Shown: positions 48,907-62,766, counted from the stretch's first letter. The stretch: DNA of 64,000 nt from Panagrolaimus kolymaensis (GCA_028622995.1 JAJQJQ010000018.1:4092001-4156000); one strand, 5' to 3'. Made by a program: numbers and translations. Notes: a model not told the origin generated them from the sequence alone.

Positions 48907-51611
48907 ACCAACAATCGTATATTTTATTTTCGCATGTTACAAAAATATGTCGTTAGCATATATTCCGGTGCAAAAAAAACATTCATCCACTCCGTTTACA
49001 TTTAATTTTACTACAAACAAACAAACAAAAAAATACGATTTAAAAATGAGAAAAAATAAAGCCTAATTATAAACATTTCATTTTTTCTTTTATTTTTTTA
49101 AATTTATAACGGGATTTATTTTTATTTTTGTTGTTGTACAGAACCATCCTCTGCTTAGTTCTTGCTTATTTTCAACAAATTTTTTGATTTATTACTTTTA
49201 TTTTATTTTTTATTTTTTGTTTGTTTTTCGTATACTCAAAAATATTATAAAAACATCCACTTTTAGTTTATTAGTAAGAAAATTTTTGGTAATCTGAAAT
49301 TTTAGACAGTAATGGCTTACATATTTTATAAAAATAATTATATTTTCATACAAAATTTAGTCTCTTATATTCTATTTAAAAAATTGTGATAAAAAATAGA
49401 TTTCTTCTTCCCATTATTTTATTTTTATGCCGTTACGAGTCCTGTATATTTTCTTTTTTACTTTCCATCCAAACTTCCCCCGTAGTAGTATTTTCCTTTA
49501 GCTTTCCCTCTATTTTTTAAGAGCGTTTCTTGCTTTTTTTATTAATAATAATCTGCGTTGATTATTTTTCTCACTCAAATTATTTTTTTGTGGTTTTTTT
49601 ATTATTGTTATTCATGCATGAAAGTTTTGGAGAATTTTTTCCATTCTTGTTTATCATATTTTTTTATATTTGTTTCTTTTTTTAAACAAAAAACTTTGCA
49701 TGAAATTTAAAATTTTGTTTTTATGTTATTATCTCAGTGTTTTTTTAGGCAGAAATATGGTGTTTTTAATTTTGTTGGTTTGATTATCTCTTTTTTTATA
49801 TAGTTTTTTCTTTTTCCTTTTTTTCAACAAAAAAAATTGTGGATGTTTTGAATTTCCTTTATCAAATTATTTTAAACAAAAAATATGCTAATGGATTAAA
49901 CAAAGCAGCAGCAACCAATCATTATTAACCTCGAAAATATTATTTTTTTCTTTGTTTTTATTATTTTTTTAAATATAATTTGAATACAAATGAAAATAAT
50001 GCTCAGAAAAAAATAAAGTACACATAAAATTTAAAATTTGAAGAAAAAAACAGCAAAGGAAAAAGTAAAAAACATTTGTTAAACAAAAAAAAAATGAAAT
50101 GATGCAGCAGCCTTTTTTTCTTGTAACCTCTGTTTCCGATTTTTAAATTCTCGTTATTTTAGTCAAATGTTATGGAGAAAAAACTTTTTCCAAAAAATGT
50201 TTTTGAAACTGATTCATTTTTGAGGAAAAATGCAAGCAAACAGGCACCAGAGGAGAAGGAGGGTGAAAAAATTCTGGAATAATCATTTTTTTGTTTTAAC
50301 ATTGCAAAAAATGTTAACTTCACAAACGAAAAAAAATATAACTAAAATAAACGGTCGTCGTTGTCGTCACTTACACATACATGATTTATTTTTTCTCTCG
50401 ATCGAGAATTTTTTCCTATTTTCGATTTTTTTGACTGTTTTTAGTTTGCGTCTAAAAATATCTTTATTTTTTTTTTCCTCAACCAAGAAGCATAAAAGCA
50501 AGTCGATGCAATAGACTCCTTTCATTTTCCAGGTTCTATTTTTTGTTAGTTGCATATTTTTTTCTTTCGCCTTTCCAAAAAAGCAATAAGCTCATTTTGG
50601 CATTAGTATCGTCGTGTTTCATCTTCCTGAATTTATTTCTATTTATCTATTTCATTCATTGGTCAGAGGAAAACAACAACGACAACGTGTAGTACACCAC
50701 CACCTCGAAATAAATACATATAATACGACAACCTTTAAAAGTAAAAAAAAAAAGGCTCCATTTTGCTTGCTCTAGCTTTTTTCCCATTTTTTTCTCTTGC
50801 TTTTTTTTTGTTTGTTGCGCTTATTATTTGTTTGTTGTTTCAAATATTGAAGAAGAATGCACCTTTTCACCATCATCACTATTCTATTTTCCCAACTCTA
50901 TTGCTTATATAATTCCTCTCTCTATATATATTTTTTTCTTTTTTGACGCAATATTTTTCTTCTCAAGCGCGAGAAATGAATGCAACAAGCAGCACAAGCA
51001 AGCAACAGAAAAATGAAGAAAAAGAAGAAGAAGTCATTCAAGTAGCGATATTTGGAAGGTTTTTTTAACAAACTGATGACTGACTTTGACTTCGTCGATG
51101 TGTTTCAGGACACGATGTTGCAGCTGCGGTAGATAGAAACAGCAAAAACATTCCTTGCGGCTTCTCGCGTTTCCTTTTTTTCTTTCATTTAAGTGCTGCT
51201 TTGAACTTCTTTTTTTCAAGAAAAAGCACACCTTGACTTCTTTGTTCTATCCATCCCATTCATTCATTTTTCTCGATCATCACTTACTTCCAAAAAAAAC
51301 TTGCGAACTAAAGAAAATAAAGGACCACCAACGATTGAAATAAAGAAGATACAGGAGGGGAGGCTTTCACCTTCTTTCAGCCTCATTTTTGACAATATTG
51401 TCTTTCGTTCAATTTTGGTTAACTATAAATTTGCTTTGTAATAATTTTTTTTTCATTTTTAAATTACATTCTTGATTATTATTTTTAAAGGAAAAAATGT
51501 GGAGTCTTTTTTCCTAAAAAAAAAAAGAGCCCTTTGGTCGTCGTTTTTTTTTCAATCATTTTTAAAGTATTTAAAAGGAAACCTTTTCCATATTTTTTTT
51601 TCAGGAAAAAC
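48907..51611. other. Non-coding region, mdt-15 to small heat-shock gene
   Basis: A T-rich 3' flank is followed from about 50600 by mixed-composition sequence. Two isolated TTCnnGAA dimers, the core of a heat-shock element, occur near 50625 and at 51215-51222. Neither has a third unit, so they are weak evidence. A TTTTTTTTCAG acceptor-like site precedes the next ATG by seven bases. Confidence 0.4.
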
Positions 51612-53235
51612 ATGACAACCAGATATTACGAGGAAAGTGAATATTACATTAAAGAATATGAACGAAGGAATGGATCGGTTTGTGATTTAAATATGTTTGC
51701 TTGCGCAGTACATCCAAAAAAAATTTGTCGTTGTCGAAGAGAGATTTTCGATCCTCACGTACTTTTTTTCTCTTATTTCTTTTTTCACTTATAAAAAATT
51801 GATTCGGAACCTTTTTTTTGCGAATTGTTGCAATTTCACTTGAAATAATTTAACGTAGATAAGATAATTTTTTAGAGTCGCGAAATGGTGGATCAAGAGC
51901 ATCGAACTCGTGGAACTCCATTTGAAAGTCGATTTAAAACTGATATCAGAGACTTAGCAGATTTTTCTGTGCCTCTTTCACGTTTTGCTGATGATGATTG
52001 GGATAGAAGACGCATGTTTCGAGAACGAGATCATTCGCATCATCGAAGTTCGACAGAACGACGTCAACATTCACTTCCACCAAAACGCTCATATCATTCT
52101 TCAGCCCCTACTCGTTCGTATTCTCCACCACGCTATCCTGATGTAAGTTGATTTTTTGAGTTTACTTATTTAAAAAAAACATAAGTTTTGTGTCTGCGAA
52201 AGCGTGAGTCATTCAAAAAATTTAGTTGCAGCAACTTTTTCATTTAATCCAAAAAACAAAAAAACTTTTGTCACTTGATGTTGCTTTCTTTTTGAATTAA
52301 ACTCAAACAATAAAAAATGATCTCAAAATAAAACAACGAGAAAGAAAAAGAAAACAGCGGCTTGAATAAAATATTTTTTGCTTTATGTTGAATAAAAAAA
52401 TGTCTGTCAAAGAATCGAATAAATTATAGATGATATAAAAAAGCTTTAATTTGTTTCCTTTTATTTTTTGTTGAAAACTTTAGCTTTATCGATCTGATTA
52501 TCCTCCTCTTCCACCTCGGTATGAATCAACTCTTCGACCATCATATGAATCAACAAGTGCTGCTGCAACAAGGCCCTATTCAAGAATTACTTCGTATCAA
52601 CCACCACTACTGCCTCCTCCACCACCTCCATTGGAACCCATAGTTCGATCACATTTTCCATCAACAGTATGTTGTTATTATTTTTTTGACATTTGAAAAA
52701 AAAGAAGACATGAAGCTTTATTTTAGAGGCCCACATCTCGACCAGGTTCACCTCAAACGGTAGCAGGTGCTGGAGATATAATTAATACCGAAGATGGATT
52801 TACAATTCAATTGGATGTTAAACATTTTGAGCCACAAGATATTAAAGTAATTAAACAATTCAAAGAAAAAATTAAATAACGAAGTCAAATAAATATAATT
52901 TTTAGGTTAGTCTAACAGGAAATTCTTTAAGTGTCACAGGTGAACGAATTGAAGATGATCCATTATCAGCACAATCATTGAAGCGAAGTTTTAGTCGTCG
53001 ATATGCTATACCAGATGATATACGTTTAGAATCAGTTAAATCACATATGACTGATACAGGAATGCTTGTAATTCGTGTAAGCTTGTGGCTTAGCACCACT
53101 CTTTAGCTTTTTCTACTACTTTTTACTTAATTTTTTTATGTGCTATGCTTTTTTGTTTTTTAGGGTAATCGAAAAACATGGAAACAAACAGATATCGATG
53201 TTCATGTTGATTATGGTGCAGTTAGTGGTGTCTAA
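51612..53235 (+). CDS. Small heat-shock protein with long N-terminal region
   Basis: An ATP-independent chaperone of the alpha-crystallin family. Six exons (51612-51759, about 51878-52142, 52485-52670, 52726-52845, 52905-53076, 53164-53235) give about 320 residues. The first 215 residues are Arg/Ser/Tyr/Pro-rich and probably disordered, with a Cys-rich patch (ACAVHPKKICRCRR) and a polyproline run. The alpha-crystallin domain begins at DGFTIQLDVKHFEPQDIKV and includes LSVTGERIEDD, the SFSRRYAIPDDIRLESVKSH strand pair and the GMLVIRG signature. The tail is short and includes an IDV where many relatives have an IxI motif. The large size resembles C. elegans HSP-43 more than the 16-kDa heat-inducible class, but I cannot confirm orthology. 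Family assignment is secure. Confidence 0.88.
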
Positions 53236-55029
53236 AAGCACCAAAAATGCAAGCAAAAGCAAGCACTTTCTTTTTCATAATCTTTTAATTTATGTATGTT
53301 AAAATGCTTTATTTTATTATCACATGTAGCTTTAAAAAAGTTACTCAAACTTAATACAAATATGTTTATTGTTGTTGTTGTGCTATTATTATTACCTCTT
53401 TTTTCTTTCAATGTTAGCTTTTTTCTTTCACTTTTTCTTTAAAAACTGCCTTTGAGCCAAGAAAATTTAATTTTATATCGTGCAAAAATTGATTTTTTTT
53501 TAAATTTTTACTTTAAAGCTTTGCCATATCTCGTTTATTCAAAAATAAAAATTCCCGGTTAATTTTATTCTTTCCTTTTTGACTCTTTGAAGCAAGACAT
53601 TTACAAATTCTTTTTTTTGTTTATGAAATTTTAAAGACAAAATTATTGATAATTCCTTCCATCTTCTTTCATTCAAAGAAGTGTGCCACACATGGGTCGG
53701 TCGAAAAAGTGTAAATTGTTTACAAAAAATAAATATTCATTGCATTATCGTCGTCTTGGAAGAAGAAGAAGCTTGAAGAGGAAAAATAAGTTGCAAAAAA
53801 GAGGCCTTTTTGACTTTGCCTAAAAAAAGTTTTTCATTAAAATTAAGTTTTTTTCTCGTTGATTTTTCAATCAAAAAGAGAAAAACTTTCCTATCAATCA
53901 GTAGTTAGTAAGCGTTTAAAGCAATTGCGTCGCCGTCTATCCTATTCGCAATTTTTAATCGTGATAGATTTTTTGCTTATATTTTTTTTTGTTCTTTTCT
54001 TCTCCCATTTAATATTGTCTTATTTTCTTAAGCACTGATGTGTTTGTTTCTTCTTTCGTAGAGCTCGGTGCCAGAAGGGAAAAAAGGAAAGATTATTTTC
54101 TTTCCTTCATTTTTCTTTTTTGTTACAAATATGCAGGCAAGCGTCGTTCTCTCTCAAATAAATAGGTACAAGCAATAAAAATTAGAAAAAGAAAAGAAAG
54201 ATTTTGCCTTGGTATTGAAAGGCAAAAAAAAAAAGAACCAGGAAAAAAATTTAGTTGACCGCCTCCCGATCGAATCGAAGCACCAAGCAGTAAGCAGCAG
54301 CAGCGGCAATTTTTTTGGAAGCTGCTTTTAGTTGATTTCTTTTTATTTGGAATTTTGTACGGCCGATTTATTTTATTTTTTTGCCAAGAACAGTTGGCTT
54401 TGTTTCTTATTGCAGCAGCTTTCTTGCCTTTAGCACTCTTTTTGCGGCTGTCAGAGGAAATAAGGAGAAAAAAGGAGATGAAGATGAAATGCTCGAGAAA
54501 TGAAAAACGAAAGAAAGAAGAAAAAAAATCGACGACGACCCAAATCCACCACCAACACAAAATCGAACGCGATCTCGATCATTTTGCCTGCCAGCCAGCC
54601 TTTAGCCGTAGTAGACAACAAAAAGCAAAATCTTTTTTTGCCGTTTTTGCATTTTTTTATATTTAACACACAAACTCTCGGCTTTTATTAATTGTTCATT
54701 TTAACTAAACAGTTTAGGCAAGCAAAAGTATTTGTTTGCATCATTTTAAAATTTATTATTTTATTACTGTAGTATTTTTACTACCATAATTTTCTCCCCA
54801 ACTATTTGTTTGCAGCTATTTTTAAGCTCTTTTCTTATTTTTACAACGGCGATATTTTTTAAAAATAAATTCTATTTTTAACACATTTTATCTATTTTTA
54901 GGGCTTCGGGCTTTATTTTTATTTTTTTTATTAAATCAATAAAATACTTCGTTTATTTCATCGGCGTGGCCTCAACGCCCTTCAATTTATTCCATCAATT
55001 AAGTTGAGGCCGTTGAAGCGCCGATTATA
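53236..55029. other. Intergenic region upstream of emb-9
   Basis: No gene recognised. The region at about 53930-54620 is less AT-rich, with CGTCGCCGTC, AGCAGCAGCAGCGGC and GACGACGACC patches that could be the collagen promoter. Immediately before the start codon lies the GC-rich hairpin listed separately. No clear acceptor-like site is seen just upstream, unlike most other genes here. Confidence 0.45.
54960..55025. repeat. GC-rich hairpin just upstream of the emb-9 start codon
   Basis: Left arm 54960-54976 (ATCGGCG then GGCCTCAAC) pairs with right arm 55003-55025 (GTTGAGGCC then CGCCGAT). This gives 9 bp and 7 bp of perfect stem separated by a seven-base bulge on one side, with a 26-base loop. 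It ends five bases before the ATG at 55030 and contrasts sharply with the AT-rich flanks. If transcribed it would be a stable 5' UTR structure able to affect translation; otherwise it is a DNA dyad. Confidence 0.6.
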
Positions 55030-58000
55030 ATGATTCTTAAATTATTTAATAGGCGTTTTTTGGCGCTATGCTTATTATTGATATTACAAAAATTTGAACA
55101 CACTGATTCAGCTGCATGTAAAGGATGTGCGCCACCATGTATTTGTCCTGGTACTAAAGGTGAAAAAGTAAGAATCAAAGTTTAGAAGAAGCAATTAAAC
55201 TTTTGATTTTTCTAGGGTTTATCCGGTTTTCAAGGTGAACGAGGCCATCCTGGTTCACCTGGTACTGATGGACCTGAAGGCCTTCTTGGAGCTCCTGGCA
55301 TGCAAGGAGCTGAAGGTGATTATGGCGATGCTGGACCAAAAGGTGTCCGTGTAAGTATAACCTCAGTTTCTAAATAAAATAAAAATATTTTATTTTATTT
55401 TTTAGGGTGATCGCGGTCTTCCTGGATCCCCTGGTAGACCGGGTAATGCCGGCCTCGATGGACTCGTTGGTTCTAAAGGTGAATTAGGTATTCCTGGTTG
55501 CAATGGAACAGATGTGAGTGTTTTATATTTTTATTACACACTTTCCGTTTTTTAATTTTTCTCTGCAAATAAATAATCGATAACGCTTAGCAGCGTTACC
55601 GTAGCAGTTGGTCTTTTTTCGCAACAAAAAAAATTAAAATGGAATGAAGGAAAAATAAAAGATAAATTAAGAGAGCTTCTTAAATATTCTGTGGTTTATT
55701 GTTGTTGATAAAATATGACTTACTACTTTTTGTAACATTAAAAAAACAGCTTCTTTCTTCGCTCCATTTTTAATTACTTGCGTTTTATTTTAGATTTTAA
55801 TTTTTTTTAATTTTCTTATTGTTATTAAATTTGTTATTTTTAGGGTCTTCCTGGACATCCAGGCACTCCTGGACTTCCTGGCCCTCAAGGACCTAACGGA
55901 GAAGCTGGCAGATCTGGTTATCCCGGAGCTCCTGGTGAAGGTGGTGTTAATTCAGCTGGAAGAAAAGGAGAACCAGGCGAAAATGGACAACCCGGTTTAC
56001 CTGGACTTGGTGGTAAAGATGGATTCAGTGGTTTAAAAGGATCTCGAGGCGATCCTGGACCATATGGTCCACCTGGATATCCTGGTGCATTAGGTGACAA
56101 AGGTCGAATGGGAATTCGAACTCCTGGTCGTAAAGGTGAAAAGGGTCTATCTGGCCCTCCTGGACCACCAGGTGTAGCTGGAACTTTTGCTGGAGCATCA
56201 GCCCCACAAGAAACTGAAGTCATTCAAGGACCTCCTGGAGCACCAGGTTCGTTTAAAATGTTTAAAAAAATATTGTAAAGTTTTTATTTAAGGCATGAAA
56301 GGAGAAAAAGGTAGAGATGGACCAACAGGTCCACCTGGTCTTGCTGGATTTGATGGTGCTCCTGGTACTCCTGGATTAAAAGGAGAAAGAGGAGATCCTG
56401 GAGACGCTGGTCAAAGAGTAATCAATTTCAAACTTTTTTTTCTTCGATATTGATTTGCTTTTTATAGGGCAAAAAAGGCAAAGATGGTGCTTATGGCCCT
56501 GCAGGTTTTAAAGGAGAAAGAGGATTGCCTGGTAATCCTGGAATGGATGGATGGCTTGGAGAAAAAGGTTCAGCTGGTGATATCGGCTATCCTGGTCGTC
56601 CTGGTCCTGAAGGTGATGCTGGTCCACCAGGTGTATTTGGTGTTGGACGAGGTGAACCTGGCGCACGCGGTCTTCAAGGAATTGATGGCATTCCGGGTTC
56701 TAAAGGAGAAACAGGCAAGCTTTATTTGCACACAAAAAGCATCATTGCAATAATATAATTTTAGCAAATGATGGCAATTCTGGCCCTGTAGGTTCACGTG
56801 GCCCCGTTGGTGAACCTGGACCACCTGGAACTCCCGGTCTTGATGGAATGCCTGGATTCACTGAAAAAGGTGACAGAGGTGAAGATGGTTATCCCGGTTA
56901 TGCTGGAGAACCTGGAACACCTGGTATGCCTGGTGATTGTGGACCTGAAGGTGAACTTGGCCTTCCTGGTTATGATATTCAAGGTCCTCCTGGACTTGAT
57001 GGTCTTCCTGGAAAAGATGGTTATCCTGGAATGCCTGGTGAACTTGGTGATGTTGGTACATCCGGTCAAAAAGGTTTCCCAGGACAAGGCGTTAATAAAG
57101 TTGGTCCACCTGGTCAATCTGGTTTACCCGGATATCCTGGAGAAAATGGTCGTATTGGCGTTCCTGGTCAACCTGGTACACCTGGATTGTCTGGCCCTAA
57201 AGGTGATGATTGTGGATATTGCCCTGATGGCCTTCCTGGAATAAAAGGAGACAATGGCGTTGCTGGCGGTGATGGATATCCCGGCCCTCCTGGTCCATCA
57301 GGCCCAGTTGGAATAAATGGTGCAAAAGGTTTAGCAGGCAAGCCTGGCTTAACTGGAGCGCCTGGACAAGAAGTAAGAAGTTGCAAAATATTATAAATGC
57401 TTATTTTAAATTTTAGGGAGCTCCTGGACTTCCCGGTATTCCTGGTTATCCTGGCCTTAAAGGTGAAGCTGGTGAAATCATTGGCCCAATGGAAAATCCT
57501 CAAGGTATTGAAGGACCAAAAGGAGAACGAGGACCTCCAGGCTTTTCTGGTCTTCCTGGAAAAATGGGTCCTGATGGGTTAAATGGAACGCCTGGACAAC
57601 CTGGATTCCCTGGACTTCAAGGCGAAAAAGGCCTCCTCGGCATTGATGGAAAACGTGGCCGTGATGGCATGGTAAGTAATTGTTTTTACCCAAATGATTT
57701 TAAAAAATTATGCCAAAAAAGTTTGAGAAAATTTATAATAGCTTTTTAATAATTTTGTTTCATATATTTTTTTTACCAAATCCATTTTTTATCAAAATCA
57801 ATAATTTTATTAAAAGCAAAAGCATGTTAAATTTTTTTATACCATTATTAAAACTTTAAAATATGCATATGCTTATTGTTTATTAACAAATTGATAACGG
57901 TTAAAAATAAAAACAAAAACTAAAGCAGTATTTTAAAAAAAGATGATAGAATTTTTTTTCACCTCGAAGAAAAAATTGATAATTTTTTGAAATAACTTTG

Positions 58001-61000
58001 TTCAATTATTAATAAAAATGGCGAAATAATTCTTTTCTTTTTTATTTAAAGCAATAATATTCAGATTGGAACTCCTGGTGCTCAAGGCCCTCCTGGCGAT
58101 TCATATCCTGGTCCACCTGGTTTACCCGGTCAAATAGGTAAAAGAGGTGATGATGGATTCCCTGGTCTTCCTGGAGAAGCTGGTGAACCTGGCATGCCAT
58201 ATTTAAATCTTCATGTTGGTTTAAAAGGAGCTGATGGCCGACCAGGTCTTAATGGCTTTAAAGGTGAACGTGGATTGGATGGCGCTCCTGGCCTTCCTGG
58301 CCGTCAAGGCGATAATGGCACTCCAGGATTTGAAGGAGCTCCTGGTGAAGGTGGATTCCCTGGCTCTCCTGGTCGTCCTGGACAAAAAGGTGAACAAGGC
58401 CTTCCTGGAGATAATGGATTCCCTGGTACTGATGGAATTCCTGGTGAAATTGGCGCTGAAGGACTTCCAGGCCTTCCTGGATTACAAGGACCTCCTGGTG
58501 AAAATGCCATTGGCTTTCCTGGCATGGCAGGTTTCCCTGGTCCTAAAGGTGAAAGAGGCATGGATGGTGTACCTGGAAATCCTGGATTTGATGGAAGACC
58601 TGGTCGCCCTGGAAATGATGGTTATCCAGGTGAAAGCGGACTTCCTGGACATGATGGCATTGTAGGACTTCCTGGCCCCAAAGGAGAATTTGGTCTTTCT
58701 GGAATTCCTGGAAAACAAGGACGTCCAGGCGCTCCTGGTTCTGCTGGATTCCCTGGAGCCCCTGGATTAAAAGGAGAATCAGGCTTTGCTGGTCTTCCTG
58801 GAAGCCCTGGTCTCGTAGGAGAACGTGGTGTTGATGGATTGCCTGGAAGAAGAGGCAATGATGGACTTTCTGGTGCTCCTGGCTACAAAGGAGAAGATGG
58901 AGATATTGGATTCCCTGGTTTGCAAGGACCTCCTGGTGATGCAGGTCGCCCAGGAGTTGATGGTTTGCCTGGAATTGATGGGAAACCAGGTTATGATGGA
59001 GCTCCTGGGAATTTGGGCGCTCCCGGCGAAGATGGTAATACTTTCATAAATGATATTAAAAACTAATTAATCTTTTTTAGGATATCCTGGAGCTCCTGGC
59101 AAAGATGGATTACCTGGTCTTCCAGGTATGAATGGCGATAATGGAGCACCTGGTGCACTTGGCCCTCGTGGTGATGATGGATATCCAGGCTCTGTTGGCT
59201 TACCTGGAGATAATGGCTATCCTGGATCTGATGGTATGCCTGGTTTACCAGGTCAACGTGGAACAGATGGCCTTCCTGGTATGCCTGGTGATGTCGGTCA
59301 AAGTATTCCTGGTATTCCTGGTGCTAAAGGAGAATCAGGAGAATATGGACTTGATGGACTCGATGGTATGCCTGGTTTACCTGGGCCTCCTGGCATGGTT
59401 GGCTTTCCCGGACCTAAAGGTCAAACTGGTGATGCAGGACTTCCTGGTGTGCCTGGAAGAGGTGGTTTACCTGGATTACCCGGTCTTAAAGGAGATGCTG
59501 GAACACCAGGTTATCCTGGAGCAGCTGGTTTACCCGGAACTGATGTAAGTGTTAATAAAATTAACAAAAAAAAATTTCTTTAAAAGTTAAAGTTGCATTA
59601 GCATCAAATGATTAATATTTAAAAAAGAATAAGAAAATATATTCAACAAATTCTAATTTTAGGGCTTACCTGGTTATCCAGGAGAAAAAGGTTATCCTGG
59701 TTTACCTGGCCGTCCAGGATCCTCTGGCCTTAAAGGGGAACGCGGAATGGATGGCATTCCAGGTGGAGCTGGATTTGATGGAGCTCCAGGACTTTCTGGC
59801 CTTCCTGGTGATGATGGCCCACCTGGTTTACCCGGAAGACCTGGATCACGTAAGTTAAATCTTTGGAAATAAGAGTCATAATTAAATAATTATAGCAATT
59901 CCCGGAGAAATTGGCTTGCCTGGACTTCCTGGACGTGATGGATTACCTGGTTTGCCAGGAATGAAGGGTGAAATTGGTGATAGTGGTTATCCTGGAACTC
60001 CTGGTTTAGTTGGACCACCTGGTGATCATGGCATTCCTGGTGTCCCTGGAGAACAAGGCCTTCGAGGAATCGATGGAAAACGCGGACATAATGGATTACC
60101 TGGAATACCTGGTGCTCCTGGTATTAAAGGAGAAAGAGGCATGGACGGTCTTCCTGGCTATCCTGGTCAAAGTGGCACTGCTGGTTATCCAGGACTCAGA
60201 GTTTGTTGTTTAATTTTAAAGCAAAATAATTTTTTTGAGTTTAGGGCGAACCTGGTATTCCCGGTCTTCCTGGTTTAAGAGGTGAAGATGGATATCCTGG
60301 GCAACCTGGTTTAGCTGGGCTTTCTGGTGAACGAGGAAATGATGGCCTTCCAGGATTGTCTGGTCTTCCTGGACGTGATGGTCAACCTGGTAGACCCGGT
60401 GCACCTGGACCAGCTTTACCATTCGTAAACTAAAAGCTTTAAAATATTTTAGTACATTTGTATTTTTTGCAGACAAAATCTCCCCAAGGTCTCAGAGGAG
60501 AACCAGGTTATCCTGGTCAAAATGGTTTACCCGGCATGAATGGAATGGATGGTCTTCCTGGCCCTCCTGGCAGCGCTGGTCATCCTGGTGCTCTTGGTCC
60601 TCTTGGTGATGGTGGATTCTCTGGATCTCCTGGAATTCCCGGTATTCCTGGCACTCCTGGTTTAGAAGGTGTTGCTGGTCGTCCAGGACGCCCCGGTTCT
60701 CCTGGCTTCCCTGGAACTGCAGGTCCACCAGGTGGATGGGCGCCATCTCGTGGTTTCACATTTACTAAACATTCTCAAACCACTCAAGTTCCACAATGTC
60801 CTCCAGGCTCTTCCCAACTTTGGACTGGCTATTCACTTCTTTATGTTCAAGGAAATGGTCGTGCTGCTGGTCAAGATTTAGGATCTCCAGGTTCATGCTT
60901 GCCTAAATTTAACACCATGCCATTCTTATTTTGTAATGTCAAAGAAACTTGTCATATTAGTAGCCGAAATGATTACTCATTTTGGTTATCAACTGGCGTA

Positions 61001-61537
61001 GGAATGAATAACATGATGACACCCGTAAAAATTTAAATAATAAATAAATGAAAAAATACTTTTTAAATTATTTTTTAGATGACCGGAACTGCAATCCAAC
61101 CTCATATTTCACGTTGTGCAGTTTGCGAAATTCCAACACAAATTATGGCAGTACATTCTCAAGATAGTGATATACCAAATTGTCCCAATGGATGGTCACC
61201 TTATTACAGTGGCTACAGCTTTGTTATGGTAAGAGAATAATAAAAATTTAAAAGTGCTAAATCAAAAATAAATTTATAGCATACCGCCGCAGGAGCTGAA
61301 GGCACAGGTCAAATGCTTGAATCTCCTGGTAGTTGTTTGGAAGAATTTGCAGCTGTTCCATTTATTGAATGTCATGGTAAAGGCACATGCAATTATTATG
61401 CAACCAATCATGGGTTCTGGTTAGCCATCGTCGATAAAAATAATCAATTCCGAAAGCCAATGCCACAGACTCTGAAAGCTGGCGGTCTAAAAGATCGCGT
61501 GAGTCGTTGCCAAGTTTGCATTAAAAATCGGCAATAA
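55030..61537 (+). CDS. emb-9: Collagen alpha-1(IV) chain, basement membrane
   Basis: The alpha-1 chain of type IV collagen, which trimerises with the alpha-2 chain to build the basement-membrane network. Sixteen exons splice to about 1,690 residues. A hydrophobic leader ([12 protein letters not shown]) precedes the 7S cysteines [17 protein letters not shown] long Gly-X-Y helix follows, with its natural interruptions in the same places as C. elegans EMB-9: [27 protein letters not shown], the DDCGYCPDG cysteine pair, and [11 protein letters not shown]1 starts at [20 protein letters not shown] and contains both C4 repeats. Lys in FRKPMPQ and Met residues in GMNNMMTP are available for the sulfilimine cross-link. 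Several RGD tripeptides occur (near 56047, 56390 and 59154). One intron (56715-56764) has a GC-AG border and leaves an Ala at a Gly position. A GC-rich hairpin precedes the ATG. Confidence 0.98.
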
Positions 61538-62766
61538 TAATATTAGCCTGTGATTACTATTATTTTTTTAAAATTTTTTTATTCATCCTTCAAATTAAAT
61601 TTATATTATCTCTTTTATTTTCAACTGCCATTATTATTAGTAAATCTCCTCTATCTATCATTGGAACTGCCAACAAAAAAGCATCGCTAAATAAATATTT
61701 CTCTGTTTTATATTTTATTTTTTTAAGTAATAATTCTTTTTGCTGTTGAGTTATTAAAAAACATCCATTTGCACTTTTTTCTTCTGTTTTTATTTTTCTT
61801 TGTAATTTTTATTATAAATAATTAATAAATTTATAAGCATATTTTTTAAACAACAATAGTAATTTGAATTAAAACCTCGACCAATAAAATTTTAAAGACT
61901 GTTTTTTACTTCTTACACATACTTTTCATTTTACTATGCACGATCTTCGATTTATTTTATTCATCGTAAAAAAAAAACGAAAGTAAGCAAAATTTTATCG
62001 GCTAATTTAAGGTTGCCACTTAAATTAAATGAAAAATAAAAGAAGATAAGCTCATTTCTTTTTCCTTTTTTATGCTTTTGAGAAAAGTTAGCCATGTCAA
62101 TCAAACTCTTTTGAATCACAAGTCTGTGTTAGAATGACGACATGTGCTTTAGCTTTTAACAATCTCATTAATTTTCTTTTCATTTTTAAAAGCTCTAAAA
62201 ACTCTTTTTTAATTTTTCTTAAACTCGTTGAAATTAAAATGCCATTATGTAAACTTTATTTTAAATTGTAGCTTTTTTTAATAATCAAAAATCTTTGGAA
62301 GCTACAAAATCGATAGTTTTGATTAAAGATGTTTGAAGTATTCAAAATTTGTATTAAACATTAAAATCTTTTAGTTAAGTTCTAAAAACATTGAAACACC
62401 GCCGCCTCTCGTTACCAACAAAAAGCACCATAAAAAAATTTTTTTGTAGTGGTGATGTTTTTAAGATAAATTTTTTGCCAACATTAATCGAAAGAAGAAA
62501 AGGAAAAAAGAACATCAATCACAAACATTTTCTTTCTCATTTTCTCATTGAGTGATCTTAGTCTTTAGTCAAAAAAAGAAAGAAGACATGCACTTTTTTT
62601 ATAGCCGCCATTATCAGTTGTTTGAGTCCATTTTTATTCAATTTAACCTTTTTTTATTGTTTGCTTTTTTTTATTCGATTCAAAGCATTTGAATCAATAG
62701 CAAAAAATAACTTTTAGTCCTTAAAAAAATTTCTTTTTAGTCTTTTGCTTGAATCTTGATCCAATC
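61538..62766. other. Intergenic region, emb-9 to aldehyde dehydrogenase
   Basis: An AT-rich 3' flank with AATAAA signals near 61690 is followed by promoter-distal sequence without coding potential. A TTTCTTTTTAG acceptor-like site ends 28 bases before the next ATG. Confidence 0.4.

Noticed and set aside
51215..51222. TTCAAGAA dimer as a heat-shock element for the small heat-shock gene
   Set aside because: Only two of the three units needed for strong HSF binding, about 390 bases upstream. Such dimers are expected by chance at this length.
56570..60746. Many long antisense and shifted frames inside the collagen
   Set aside because: Gly-X-Y repeats create repetitive open frames in every phase. 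Only the in-phase plus-strand frame keeps Gly at every third residue.
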